In this document: piece after piece, positions 19,019 through 28,052 of the stretch
Numbering within the stretch: the stretch's first letter is position 1
Layout of the letters: every line of letters begins with the position of its first letter
NCBI RefSeq assembly: GCF_900141765.1
Contig: NZ_FSRK01000001.1
Coordinates: forward strand, 2,520,581-2,584,580
Direction of reading: 5' to 3'
Length of the DNA stretch: 64,000 bases
DNA from: Epilithonimonas zeae
GTDB taxonomy: Bacteria; Bacteroidota; Bacteroidia; Flavobacteriales; Weeksellaceae
Made by a program: the position numbers and the translations under genes
The notes under the pieces: generated by a model
Seen by the model: only the letters and a program-made list of their open reading frames with translations
What the model was told of the DNA's origin: nothing
Database searches by the model: none

Positions 19019-19387
19019 TTAGTCGATAATTTCGTATTCAATAGCGATAGTACCTTTTCTGGTATCTGCGATTGAACTAAATGCAGCTTTAGATAAATCA
19101 AAGGCTCTTGACGAATGGTAAGGACCTCTATCATTTACTTTCACTACAACACTTTTCCCTGAAATCAAATTAGTAATTTTTACTTCTGTTCCAAAAGGAA
19201 GGGTTTTGTTAGCAGCGGTTAACTCACTGTTACTGAAAATTTCTCCGCTTGCTGTTTTCCTACCATTAAACTTATCGTGGTAGAACGATGCAAAACTTGT
19301 TTTGGCATCTGTGGCATCACTCTTGAAGGAATAAATGCCAAGTGTTGAAATCATCATTATGATTACGAGAATAACTCTTTTCATCAT
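19019..19387 (-). CDS. RlpA-like double-psi beta-barrel secreted protein
   Basis: The 122 residues start with a signal peptide (KRVILVIIMMISTLGIYSF) and then a DPBB domain typical of RlpA: SFASFYHDKFNGRKTASGE, ELTAANKTLPFGTEVKITN and VVVKVNDRGPY. RlpA proteins act in the periplasm on peptidoglycan, some as lytic transglycosylases on denuded glycan. There is no SPOR domain and no lipobox, so this is a minimal version. Two adjacent ATGs (19387 and 19384) are equally possible starts. A -7 box lies about 30 nt upstream. Confidence 0.85.
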   Translation of the reverse strand: MMKRVILVIIMMISTLGIYSFKSDATDAKTSFASFYHDKFNGRKTASGEIFSNSELTAANKTLPFGTEVKITNLISGKSVVVKVNDRGPYHSSRAFDLSKAAFSSIADTRKGTIAIEYEIID

Positions 19388-19416
19388 TTTGAATATATTT
19401 ATTGGTTTTGACTCTG

Positions 19417-19424
19417 CAAAGATA
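19417..19424 (-). promoter_or_regulatory. Bacteroidota -7 box for the rlpA-like gene (TATCTTTG)
   Basis: TATCTTTG on the minus strand is an exact TAnnTTTG match 29 nt before the start. The -33 element is not obvious. Confidence 0.45.
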
Positions 19425-19856
19425 TTCGGAATGATTACTGAAACCTCGCTTTTGAAGTTTGACTAGCAGATTCGAGGTAAAAACTAATTTTTGGAAGCTG
19501 TAATACAGCTATAGTACGCAGATTAGAAGATTTGTTAAATAATGTTAATTTATTTTCAGTTTTGTTAATTATATTCATCAATTAAGACTGAGACAAAATA
19601 TTAATATTACTGAAAATCAGACAATTAAATATTAAACAATAATTTGATTAAATTAATTAAAATCATTTTTAAATTAATGTTAGCTAAATATAAACTCATC
19701 TAAATCAAATAACTTACATATTTGATAAAAATTAATAGTATATTTTATTAATAATTCAATATATTAAAATTTACATTATTTACGGGATACAATAAAATTA
19801 TAAAATACTGAATTACAACAACTTAATTGAAAACGAATATTTTTTTAACATAAAAC
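19425..19856. other. AT-rich intergenic region, no gene seen
   Basis: About 430 nt between rlpA-like and rimO have no open frame of note and no tRNA-like fold that I can see. The right half is almost entirely A and T. Confidence 0.6.
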
Positions 19857-19887
19857 AAAAAAACCACCTTAATATTAAGATGGTTTT
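19857..19887 (-). terminator. Terminator of rimO
   Basis: AAACCACCTTAAT/ATTAAGATGGTTT (one mismatch) has an A-run at its left that reads as a U-run on the minus strand, 19 nt past the rimO stop. Confidence 0.8.
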
Positions 19888-19905
19888 AATTAATAATTTT
19901 ATGAA

Positions 19906-21207
19906 TTACACCAATTCTCCAATCAAATCGTAATCCTCAGCTGAAGTAATTTTGACATTGGCAAATTCTCCAATCGAGATATAGACATCTTTTGCAGGCA
20001 CTAAAACTGTGTTATCTACATCGGGTGAATCATACTCTGTACGTCCAACAAAATAATCACCTTCCTTTCTGTCAAAAATACATTTAAAGGTTTTTCCAAT
20101 TTTTTCCTGGTTTTTCTCCCAAGAAATCTGTTGTTGGATTTCCATAATATCCTCTACTCTTTTCTGCTTCACTTCATCCGGAATATTATCTTCCAAAACG
20201 TAAGCCGTTGTATTTTCTTCGTGAGAATAAGTGAAGCAACCTAATCTGTCAAATCTTTGATCTCTTACCCATTGTTTCAGTTCTTCGAACTTTTCTTCTG
20301 TTTCACCCGGAAATCCAACAATTAAGGTTGTTCTAATAGCCATATCCGGAACTTTCTCACGGAATTTATCCAGAAGTGCATTTGTTTTTTCAAATGTTGT
20401 TCCTCGTTTCATGGCCTTCAACAATTCTGTATTGATGTGCTGAAGTGGAATATCAATGTAGTTACAGATTTTAGGTTCTGTTCTGATAATATCTAAAACA
20501 TCCTCCGGAAAACCTGTCGGGAACGCATAATGAAGACGAATCCACTCGATTCCTTCTACTTTGATTAATTCCTTCAAAAGTTCTCCAAGAGCTCTTTTTT
20601 TATAAATATCCAAACCATAAAAAGTCAAATCCTGAGCAATAAGAATCAATTCTTTAACACCTTTCTTTGCTAATTTCTGGGCTTCTATGATTAATTTTTC
20701 AATCGGAGTTGAAATATGATTCCCCCTCATCAATGGGATTGCACAGAATGAACAAGGTCTATCGCAACCTTCAGAAATCTTTAGATAGGCGTAATGCTTA
20801 GGAGTCGTTGTCAGTCTCTCACCTACCAATTCGTGTTTGTAATCGGCACCAAGATGTTTTAACAAAATCGGTAAATCACGCGTTCCAAAATATTGGTCAA
20901 CATCCGGAATCTCACGAATCAAGTCCGGTTTGTATCTTTCTGACAAACAACCCGTCACGAAAACCTTTTCCACAATACCCTGATTCTTCAAATCAACATA
21001 CTCCAAAATGGTGTTGATACTTTCTTCTTTCGCATTATCAATAAATCCGCAGGTGTTAATCACTACAACATCACCTTTTTCCTCGTGAACGACTTTTTTT
21101 CCATTCGCTTCCAGCTGACCCATCAAAACTTCTGAGTCATAGACATTTTTGGAACATCCAAGTGTCACGATATTAATTTTCTTTTTACCTACAGATTTGG
21201 TACGCAT
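19906..21207 (-). CDS. rimO: Ribosomal protein S12 methylthiotransferase
   Basis: This radical-SAM enzyme adds a methylthio group to the conserved Asp of ribosomal protein S12. The 433 residues have an N-terminal MTTase domain with three cluster cysteines (C18, C53, C87). The radical SAM CxxxCxxC is at C148/C152/C155 (EGCDRPCSFCAIPL). A C-terminal TRAM domain (FKCIFDRKEGDYFVGRTEYD) follows. The close relative MiaB has a similar layout, but motifs such as GCSKNVYDSEVLMG and RGNHISTP favour RimO. It is separated from the polysaccharide locus upstream by a terminator and has its own promoter. Confidence 0.95.
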   Translation of the reverse strand: MRTKSVGKKKINIVTLGCSKNVYDSEVLMGQLEANGKKVVHEEKGDVVVINTCGFIDNAKEESINTILEYVDLKNQGIVEKVFVTGCLSERYKPDLIREIPDVDQYFGTRDLPILLKHLGADYKHELVGERLTTTPKHYAYLKISEGCDRPCSFCAIPLMRGNHISTPIEKLIIEAQKLAKKGVKELILIAQDLTFYGLDIYKKRALGELLKELIKVEGIEWIRLHYAFPTGFPEDVLDIIRTEPKICNYIDIPLQHINTELLKAMKRGTTFEKTNALLDKFREKVPDMAIRTTLIVGFPGETEEKFEELKQWVRDQRFDRLGCFTYSHEENTTAYVLEDNIPDEVKQKRVEDIMEIQQQISWEKNQEKIGKTFKCIFDRKEGDYFVGRTEYDSPDVDNTVLVPAKDVYISIGEFANVKITSAEDYDLIGELV

Positions 21208-21227
21208 TATCTACAATTTTAAGTTTG

Positions 21228-21255
21228 CAAATTTAGGAATAAAAAAAGGAATCAA
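21228..21255 (-). promoter_or_regulatory. Promoter of rimO
   Basis: On the minus strand TTG (21253-21255), 17 nt, then TAAATTTG (21228-21235) lies about 20 nt before the ATG. The -33 element sits inside the terminator hairpin of the preceding gene. Confidence 0.55.
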
Positions 21256-21268
21256 TTTTTGATTCCTT
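21246..21268 (-). terminator. Terminator at the end of the polysaccharide locus
   Basis: AAGGAATCAA-ttt-TTGATTCCTT with A7 on its left (U-run on minus), 29 nt after the WcaJ-like gene. Confidence 0.85.
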
Positions 21269-21296
21269 GTTATTTGTATTTATTAAAAATAGATTA

Positions 21297-22688
21297 CTAA
21301 TAAGCCTGCTCGTCTCCTTTGACAATATTATAAAACGTAAGAAATATAATTTTAAGATCTAAGAAAAACGACCAATGCTGTATGTACCAAATATCCTTTT
21401 CTATTCTTCTCTCCATATCTCTGTCCGAAAATATCTCACCTCTGGAACCCATGACTTGTGCCCAACCTGTAATTCCGGGTTTTACAATGTGTCTTGTCAT
21501 GTACTTCTTTGTTATCTTAGAGTATTGCTCTGTCTGCGAAAGCATATGAGGTCTAGGTCCGACCACTGACATATCACCAAGAAAAACATTGATAAACTGT
21601 GGCAATTCATCTATACTGGTTTTTCTCATAAAGGCTCCAAATTTGGTTATTCTGGAATCATTTTTCTTGGCTATCTGCAAATCTGCAATCTCATTAACTG
21701 CCATACTACGAAACTTCACACAATCGAAAGGTTTATTTTTTAAACCTGACCTTTTTTGCAAGAAAAAAACAGGCCCTTTACTTTCCAATTTTATTATTAA
21801 TGCTATAATTGGCATTAACCAAGATAAGAGGAAAACAATTACAAACAGCGAAAACAAAATATCAAAAGACCTTTTTAAAAGTTGTTTTTTTGGATTAGAC
21901 AAAGGTTCCTTGATTAGTTTAAGGAAAGGCATCTCATGGATCACATCAACATAGTAAGATCCCAAATGACTATTTTTAAATTCGGGAACCATATAGATTC
22001 TAATCATTTTATGTTCTGCAATATCTACAATTTTCTCATACAGATCTATATCAATTTTATCATCACAGAAGATAATATTATTAATTTTCACAGTTTCCAA
22101 ATCGGAGAAAAGTTGGTTGATATCGCCAATATTTTTTTCTTTACAATTATCTTTATCATATGTATAAGAACTTCTAATACCCAGACTTCTTCTAAGTCTT
22201 CTGTCAGACATCAATAATTTGGAATAATTACTTTCTCCAACAATTACCGTACTGAAGGCATATAGCTTTCTTCCTATGGCCACTCTATTTTTTTTCCTGT
22301 ATAAAAATAAAATAAACCTGCTTGTAAACATTAAAAAGCTTACTACTATAAAATACAGTGAAAATTTGGCATAATTGATATTTTGTGAAAATACCAAAAA
22401 AAGATAAATCAGAAAAAATATAATAAAAAGAAAACAAGACTTTGTAAGTGCATTGAACTGCAGCGATGATTCTTGTAATGTATTGGATTTATAGAGCCTT
22501 GTAAGCTGAGTAATTATAAACCAGGAAAAATTGACAATAACAAATTGAATTTTGTAATCTATATTAAACAGATCACTTCTCTGGTCTTCAAAAAAGTAAA
22601 AGTTGTATAAATAAAGAAAAAGATTGATTACAATATAATCTACAACAAGAAATATTTTCGGTAAGTGCCTAAATAGATAAACAATCAT
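21297..22688 (-). CDS. WcaJ-like undecaprenyl-phosphate sugar phosphotransferase (large polyprenyl PGT)
   Basis: The 463 residues have four to five N-terminal membrane helices, a nucleotide-binding-like middle, a further membrane segment near 290, and the C-terminal bacterial sugar-transferase domain ([54 protein letters not shown]). This is the full-length form that starts exopolysaccharide repeat units by placing a sugar-1-phosphate, often glucose or galactose, on undecaprenyl phosphate at the inner membrane. It is the last gene of the locus. A second, short transferase of the same superfamily starts the locus at 43928. Confidence 0.9.
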   Translation of the reverse strand: MIVYLFRHLPKIFLVVDYIVINLFLYLYNFYFFEDQRSDLFNIDYKIQFVIVNFSWFIITQLTRLYKSNTLQESSLQFNALTKSCFLFIIFFLIYLFLVFSQNINYAKFSLYFIVVSFLMFTSRFILFLYRKKNRVAIGRKLYAFSTVIVGESNYSKLLMSDRRLRRSLGIRSSYTYDKDNCKEKNIGDINQLFSDLETVKINNIIFCDDKIDIDLYEKIVDIAEHKMIRIYMVPEFKNSHLGSYYVDVIHEMPFLKLIKEPLSNPKKQLLKRSFDILFSLFVIVFLLSWLMPIIALIIKLESKGPVFFLQKRSGLKNKPFDCVKFRSMAVNEIADLQIAKKNDSRITKFGAFMRKTSIDELPQFINVFLGDMSVVGPRPHMLSQTEQYSKITKKYMTRHIVKPGITGWAQVMGSRGEIFSDRDMERRIEKDIWYIQHWSFFLDLKIIFLTFYNIVKGDEQAY

Positions 22689-22782
22689 ATATCCAGCTCT
22701 ATTAGATTATAGTCATTCCTAACTTTGCAACAAGGTAAGTGAATGAATTCATTAAAGTGTTTTTTGTGTTTTTGAGTATGTA

Positions 22783-23328
22783 TCAAAAGTTTTTGGCTGA
22801 AAGAGGTGTAAGAACAGCATCTTTGTCAGAAAGTAAAATATCCTCCAAAGGCAATTGCCAATCTATCGCAAGATCCGCATCATTCCATAACACGCCACCT
22901 TCAAAAGCTTTGTTATAAAAATTATCACACTTGTAAGAAAACACAGCAGTCTCAGAAAGTACGGAAAAACCATGTCCGAAACCTCTTGGAACGTATAGCT
23001 GTAATTTATTTTCTTCTGTAAGTTCGATACCGAACCATTGACCAAATGTCGGAGAATCTTGTCGAAGATCTACTGCCACATCAAAAACTCTTCCTTCCAA
23101 GCAAGAAACCAATTTTGCCTGTGCATGCTCTCCTTTCTGAAGATGCAAACCTCTTAGAACGCCATAAGACGATTTCGAAATGTTATCTTGAACAAAATGC
23201 CCGTTTTGACCAGAGAGTTCTGTAAACTTTTGTTCATTGAATTTCTCATAAAAATAACCTCTATCATCATTATAAACAGTTGGCTCGATTATGTAGCAAT
23301 CTTTGAGAGGTGTTTCTTTTATTCTCAT
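22783..23328 (-). CDS. rfbC: dTDP-4-dehydrorhamnose 3,5-epimerase
   Basis: The 181 residues are the normal RmlC/RfbC length for this cupin epimerase, which converts dTDP-4-keto-6-deoxyglucose to dTDP-4-keto-L-rhamnose. Diagnostic segments are DDRGYFYEKFNEQKF, the catalytic His in LRGLHLQKG, the DLRQDSPTFGQW block and the Tyr region RGFGHGFSVLSE. It implies dTDP-L-rhamnose or another L-sugar in the glycan. RmlA, RmlB and RmlD are not in the window. It is 7 nt downstream of the TagD-like gene, so the two are likely co-transcribed. Confidence 0.95.
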   Translation of the reverse strand: MRIKETPLKDCYIIEPTVYNDDRGYFYEKFNEQKFTELSGQNGHFVQDNISKSSYGVLRGLHLQKGEHAQAKLVSCLEGRVFDVAVDLRQDSPTFGQWFGIELTEENKLQLYVPRGFGHGFSVLSETAVFSYKCDNFYNKAFEGGVLWNDADLAIDWQLPLEDILLSDKDAVLTPLSAKNF

Positions 23329-23335
23329 ATAATTA

Positions 23336-23782
23336 TTATCCCAAAGTGGAATCTATTTTTTTTAATTCTTGTTCAAATACAGCTTTTTTGAGTGCTGAAC
23401 TGGAAAATCTGTGATCTCTCTTGTTAAAATAGATTTGGATACCCTTCATTTCGCAATAATCTTTACCCGTGAAGTTTTTATCTCTATAATCATCACCAAT
23501 TATTCTTACATCAATTACAAAAGATTTTAGAATATCCATCAAATCTTCTTCTGTATTATAAGGGATAATTTCGTCAACTGACCGACAAGCTTTCAGCTGT
23601 ATGTATCGTTCTACAACAGATTGTGATGGTTTATTTTTTTGTGGTCTATCGATGGTTGGATCCATCTGAAGACCTACAATGAGATAATCACAAACAGTCT
23701 TGGCTTCTTCCAACATTTTAATGTGACCAGCGTGAAGTAAATCGAATGCCGAGAATGTTATACCTATTTTTTCTGTTTTCAT
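23336..23782 (-). CDS. TagD-like cytidylyltransferase (nucleotidyltransferase family)
   Basis: The 148 residues start ITFSAFDLLHAGHIKMLEEAK with the HxGH nucleotide motif. They also have a DYLIVGLQMDPT segment and a C-terminal SSSALKKAV that replaces the usual ISSTxxR. This is the family of glycerol-3-phosphate cytidylyltransferase (TagD) and of heptose/ethanolamine-phosphate nucleotidyltransferases. The substrate is likely a polyol or amino-alcohol phosphate. No CDP-glycerol glycerophosphotransferase (TagB/F type) was seen nearby. It is 7 nt upstream of rfbC on the same strand. Confidence 0.8.
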   Translation of the reverse strand: MKTEKIGITFSAFDLLHAGHIKMLEEAKTVCDYLIVGLQMDPTIDRPQKNKPSQSVVERYIQLKACRSVDEIIPYNTEEDLMDILKSFVIDVRIIGDDYRDKNFTGKDYCEMKGIQIYFNKRDHRFSSSALKKAVFEQELKKIDSTLG

Positions 23783-23942
23783 GTTTTAGTCCTATGATTG
23801 CAAAAATAGAAAATAATTGTTGTTTATTTCTAAAAAAAACATTTAAGTAACAATTTCTTTTTATTAAGTAAACTTCTTGTCTTGGATTATCTTAGAATAA
23901 GCAATTATGGAGTCTAGATATGATAATTTACCATTATAAGGT

Positions 23943-25214
23943 TTATTTTCCTGATAAAACCAAATAATACAATGTCTTGGAACCTGTGTCAGTCAAATTA
24001 TAAATCAGTTGATTATTGGTCAACTTCATTTGTTTTGATGATAATAACTTGGGTTCTAAAAGTACATTTTCACCAGTATTAGGAATCTGATATACTTTTA
24101 GATTAAAATTTTTATATTTTTTCAAGTCTTTATTTTTCAGTAGGTTTTTGGCTGATATCCTCACTTGATTAATGTTATACTTGCTATTGTTAGCTACAAT
24201 TAAATGAATATTCTTATCATCATAGGAAACGAAAGGTATGAGATTACTCTCATCAGAGTGAGCCCTAACTCTATTTTGTAGACTTAGATTATATAATTTA
24301 TATGCCCACCAAGCCGATCTTGGTTTTCCTTTTTGATCCAAAATACCATCCATAGAATTATTATTGCAGTTGGATACGCCGTTGCTTTCTTCCCAACATG
24401 CTTTGCAGGCTCCATCTATTCCACTTTCTTCTAAAGATTTAAGAGTTTGTAAAATCTCTGTAGGATTAAACTGAATATCTGCAAACACTACTTCGTTAAG
24501 GATTATTTTTTTCACGCCAACTTTAGCATATCTATTGCTAAGAATCACTTTTAGTTCTGCAATATCTTTTTTAATATCCTGAAATTCTTTATCACCATAA
24601 CGCCATTCATGCCAACTCATCACATCAAGTCTAACATTATTGTCCAGGCAGAACTGAAGAAAACGGTCTATTTGCTTTGGATCATATTTATCGTAAGAAG
24701 GTCCCGATATGAGAGCCTTATCACCGCCTGGCTGGGAACGAATAATATCATGGGCTTTTTTAAAAATGGAAAAAAATTCTTTTTCTTCAAAACTTGATTC
24801 ATTCCAAATATCATAGATTACCGAATTACCCATTTGCTGATACATATTTTTCAATAATACAACAAGCTTATCTGTTTTCAAAGGGTCTTCCCACTTTTTG
24901 TGAGTCTCGTAAGGATAGCCATATTTATCACTTACAACCATGATTGGTGTGATGTTATTCTTTCGCATATAATCTATCTCCTCCATAGAATTAAAAGACC
25001 ACCCTATTCTCCAATACTTTGGTTTCAGTTTTTTAATATCACTATCCAAAGTTTTAATATCCTGATAGTGAAGGAATCCAGACATAGAATTAATATTTGA
25101 AGGTTTAACACTCAAATCAATATCGATGCTTGCCTTCTCTTTTTTGCTCTGACAGCTAACAAATACCAACTGATTAAAAATCAGAAAGAGAAAAATTTTC
25201 CTGAATAGTATCAT
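23943..25214 (-). CDS. Clan GH-A glycoside hydrolase lipoprotein within the polysaccharide locus
   Basis: The 423 residues start with a lipoprotein signal peptide (LFLIFNQLVFVSCQS, lipobox Cys near residue 22). The TIM-barrel shows the acid/base Glu in IYDIWNESSF and a probable nucleophile Glu in IILNEVVFAD, the typical pair of clan GH-A (GH39/GH5-like). A C-terminal beta domain follows. The WRIGWSFNS and MSWHEWRYG segments line the expected active site. Glycosidases inside Wzx/Wzy loci, such as PslG in the psl cluster, trim or release the polymer; that role here is inference. The substrate is unknown. Confidence 0.75.
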   Translation of the reverse strand: MILFRKIFLFLIFNQLVFVSCQSKKEKASIDIDLSVKPSNINSMSGFLHYQDIKTLDSDIKKLKPKYWRIGWSFNSMEEIDYMRKNNITPIMVVSDKYGYPYETHKKWEDPLKTDKLVVLLKNMYQQMGNSVIYDIWNESSFEEKEFFSIFKKAHDIIRSQPGGDKALISGPSYDKYDPKQIDRFLQFCLDNNVRLDVMSWHEWRYGDKEFQDIKKDIAELKVILSNRYAKVGVKKIILNEVVFADIQFNPTEILQTLKSLEESGIDGACKACWEESNGVSNCNNNSMDGILDQKGKPRSAWWAYKLYNLSLQNRVRAHSDESNLIPFVSYDDKNIHLIVANNSKYNINQVRISAKNLLKNKDLKKYKNFNLKVYQIPNTGENVLLEPKLLSSKQMKLTNNQLIYNLTDTGSKTLYYLVLSGK

Positions 25215-25230
25215 ATTAGAATTATCTAAA

Positions 25231-26325
25231 TTATAAATTCTCTAATAGCTTTGTAAATTTATCATTAAAAGAAAATGGACTAAATTTTTCGGCATTTTCT
25301 CTAATGTCTTTTGTATTAAAATGACTTCCAATAATCTCGAACTTTTGCACCGCCTCGATAATTGATTCTTCAGTTTGTTCGTTAAAAAAGATACCCGTTT
25401 TCTCATCTATCACAGTCTCCAGAGCACCTCCTTTTCTATATGCAATAACAGGAGTTCCAGCCGCCTGTGCTTCTAACGGAACTATTCCAAAATCTTCTTC
25501 TGCTGCAAAAACAAAAGCTTTTGCCCTTTGTATATGATCTTTCAGGACTGCAAAAGTCTGATAGCCCATCAACGTAATGTTGGATGTTGCCAGTTTTTCT
25601 ATCTTGTTATAATCTGGTCCTGTACCTATAACTATCAGCTTTTTATCTGGCATTTTTGAGAAAGCACTTACGATAAGGTCTATCTTTTTGTAAGGAACCA
25701 TTCTGGAACAAGTTATGTAGAAATCATCTTTTGTGTGATGATACTCGAACTCATCAATCTCTATTGGGGGATAGATAGTAACAGAGTCCCGGTTATAGAC
25801 TTTTTTAATTCTTTCTTTGATAAAATTAGAATTACTTACGAATTGATCTACACGGTTGAGTGAAGCAATATCCCAAATTCTCAGTTTATGTAAAAAATAT
25901 TTGACAACAAAAGCCTTTAATCCTTTTTTCAGATTTGCTTCTTCCAAATACTGATGGTGTAGATCCCACGCATAGCGTACTGGAGAATGGCAGTAGCATA
26001 TATGTTTTTGTGTTGATGTGGTAAGAACACCTTTGGCAACACAATATGAAGAACTAATCACAAGATCATATCCCCGAAGATCAAAACTCTCTATAGCCAT
26101 TGTAAAGAAAGGAAGATAGTTTCTATATTTCGTTTTTGAAAAAGGGAAATTTTGAATAAAAGATGCAGTTACTTTTGTTTCTTCTATATCCAGCTTTTTC
26201 AAAACTTCTTTATTGTAAACTAAAGTATATATATCTGCATCAGGATAGATGTCAAGAATTTGTTTAAATACTTTTTCTGCTCCACCCAATTCCGTTAGCC
26301 AATCTTGAACTAATGCTACTTTCAT
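25231..26325 (-). CDS. Glycosyltransferase, GT4 family
   Basis: The 364 residues form the GT-B fold. The N-terminus MKVALVQDWLTELGGAEKV is typical of WbaZ/mannosyltransferase-type GT4 enzymes. The C-terminal domain has the donor-binding EEDFGIVPLEAQAAGTPVIAY (E-x7-E motif). It is a cytoplasmic or membrane-associated retaining enzyme adding one sugar to the lipid-linked repeat unit; the donor (GDP-mannose or another) is not determined. It lies in the GT block, 26 nt after the GT2 gene. Confidence 0.88.
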   Translation of the reverse strand: MKVALVQDWLTELGGAEKVFKQILDIYPDADIYTLVYNKEVLKKLDIEETKVTASFIQNFPFSKTKYRNYLPFFTMAIESFDLRGYDLVISSSYCVAKGVLTTSTQKHICYCHSPVRYAWDLHHQYLEEANLKKGLKAFVVKYFLHKLRIWDIASLNRVDQFVSNSNFIKERIKKVYNRDSVTIYPPIEIDEFEYHHTKDDFYITCSRMVPYKKIDLIVSAFSKMPDKKLIVIGTGPDYNKIEKLATSNITLMGYQTFAVLKDHIQRAKAFVFAAEEDFGIVPLEAQAAGTPVIAYRKGGALETVIDEKTGIFFNEQTEESIIEAVQKFEIIGSHFNTKDIRENAEKFSPFSFNDKFTKLLENL

Positions 26326-26351
26326 GATTATTAATAAATGTTTTTGAGAGA

Positions 26352-27101
26352 TTAAAAATTGATCTCTTTTTTTCCAAATTTATATTTTACGTAAAATACA
26401 GAAAAATAGTACATAATGATTAATCTTTTAATAATTTTTTCTGACAAAGGATTATTACTTCTTGTTAAGAGATTATTTCCGACTACAGTAACACTGGCTG
26501 CAGATTTCCTGTAGAGGAGATAGGGTTCTGGTAAGAAAAAGACTTTACCCGTTATTTCTGCTACAAGTCCGATCCAAATATCAAAACCAACTTTTCTGTC
26601 TTTTGGAAATGGTAAAGCGTAATTTAAAACTGATTTTCGGAATGCCATACAGGAGCCGTAATACGTATTATTTATAAGATTCTTCACAATGCCTTTTCTG
26701 GAATGATATAAGGCAAAGAACGAATGGTGTGTCACATTTAGGTTTTCATCCGTAACTTTGGAATTGGTCACAACAAGATCATATTTTTCAAGATGTTTTA
26801 CAACAACTTCATATTTACCAGGTAACCATATATCATCTTGATCTGATAAAAAAATAATTTCTCCTGTAGAATTCAAGAGTGCATTTTCAAAATTAGAGGT
26901 ATAACCTTTTTCACCGTTGTTAAGAATCACCTTCACTCTATAATCATCGAGAGAATTTATAAATTCTATAGTTCTGTCGCTTGAGTGATCATCTGAAACA
27001 ATTACTTCATCATCACGCCCTATTTGATTCAAAATAGATGTTAATTGTTCTACAATATACTTCTCGCCATTATAAGTTGCAATACAAACGCTTACTTTCA
27101 T
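26352..27101 (-). CDS. Glycosyltransferase, GT2 family
   Basis: The 249 residues form the GT-A fold. It starts MKVSVCIATYNGEKYIVEQL, with the DDHSSDRT nucleotide-binding segment and the DXD-like SDQDDIW motif at about 96-102. This is the WfgD/rhamnosyltransferase-like group of inverting enzymes. A hydrophobic C-terminus (LIIMYYFSVFYVKY) may tether it to the membrane. Acceptor and donor are unknown. Confidence 0.88.
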   Translation of the reverse strand: MKVSVCIATYNGEKYIVEQLTSILNQIGRDDEVIVSDDHSSDRTIEFINSLDDYRVKVILNNGEKGYTSNFENALLNSTGEIIFLSDQDDIWLPGKYEVVVKHLEKYDLVVTNSKVTDENLNVTHHSFFALYHSRKGIVKNLINNTYYGSCMAFRKSVLNYALPFPKDRKVGFDIWIGLVAEITGKVFFLPEPYLLYRKSAASVTVVGNNLLTRSNNPLSEKIIKRLIIMYYFSVFYVKYKFGKKEINF

Positions 27102-27118
27102 TAGTTTCTTTTATCAAA

Positions 27119-27964
27119 TTATGGCTTAGACAGCCCTTGATTAATTCCTCTGATTATCGACTTCAACTTTGCGTATTTATCTCGTTCAAAAAAAACAACA
27201 GAAACAATCCTAAGTATAATGTATTTTATGACCAAATGAATTTTTCTTTTAAATTCAAATAAGTCGGGATATTTTCGCCAAATATAGATTTGATTTTTTA
27301 TCAGGAAAAATGTACGAAATGCCGAATAGTTGTCTGACAGTTTACTTACAAAAGATTGATCAGAGTAGCCAATATTATGATTGAGAATAATTTTTGGAAA
27401 AATGACTGTACTTAGCCCAGAAGTTTTAGCAATCCTGTAACAGTACTCAAAATCCACAGCATCAATAAAAAAATCCTCATTAAAAAAATGACCTTTTATA
27501 AAATTTGTTTTAGGAAATATAGAGCCAGATGTTATACATTCATTGACTACCAAACTATCAAAATCACCACTATAAGCTAGACTATCATTTGAAATATAAT
27601 TGGTACCAAAAACCCCAATTTCTTCCTGGTTGTTTTCTGTAACGAGTTTTTTATATTGATTTAAAACACCGAAGTCAAAACTACTATCCTGATCAAAAGT
27701 TACAAAATAATCGCAGTCATAATCCAAAAGATGCCAGATACTTTGGTTCAAAGCAGCGCCTATTCCTAGATTACTGCCTACTCCCATAACAATAACTTTG
27801 TCACTTATATTTTTTAAATCATCTTCCTTGTAATTCCGTTTATCAATTGGTGTATTTTCCCAAATAACAAGAAAATCCAAATCGTCAATATAAGAATTGA
27901 TATTTTTTTGTAATTCTGGAATATCAGGAAAAAAAGTGATTACAACACCTGCTAATTTCATCAT
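27119..27964 (-). CDS. Glycosyltransferase, GT2 family (rhamnosyltransferase-like)
   Basis: The 281 residues resemble RfbN/WbbL-like rhamnosyltransferases: LAGVVITFFPDIPELQKNI, VIWENTP, GSNLGIGAALNQS, and the DXD-like TFDQDSSF. Later conserved parts are DFEYCYRIAKTSG and the NHNIGYSDQ segment. With rfbC in the locus, a dTDP-L-rhamnose donor is plausible but not shown. Either of two adjacent ATGs (27964, 27961) could be the start. It is 17 nt upstream of the next GT2 gene. Confidence 0.85.
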   Translation of the reverse strand: MMKLAGVVITFFPDIPELQKNINSYIDDLDFLVIWENTPIDKRNYKEDDLKNISDKVIVMGVGSNLGIGAALNQSIWHLLDYDCDYFVTFDQDSSFDFGVLNQYKKLVTENNQEEIGVFGTNYISNDSLAYSGDFDSLVVNECITSGSIFPKTNFIKGHFFNEDFFIDAVDFEYCYRIAKTSGLSTVIFPKIILNHNIGYSDQSFVSKLSDNYSAFRTFFLIKNQIYIWRKYPDLFEFKRKIHLVIKYIILRIVSVVFFERDKYAKLKSIIRGINQGLSKP

Positions 27965-28052
27965 AACGTTTTATAGAAAATCTTTTTTTAAATCTAAGTA
28001 AAAATCGTTTATAAAAAAAGATTTACATCTTGTATTTTCTATTTTTGAAATA

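Noticed and set aside
19425..19856. Possible small RNA or riboswitch upstream of the rlpA-like gene
   Set aside because: No stable stem-loop or known conserved motif can be seen in this nearly pure A/T sequence.
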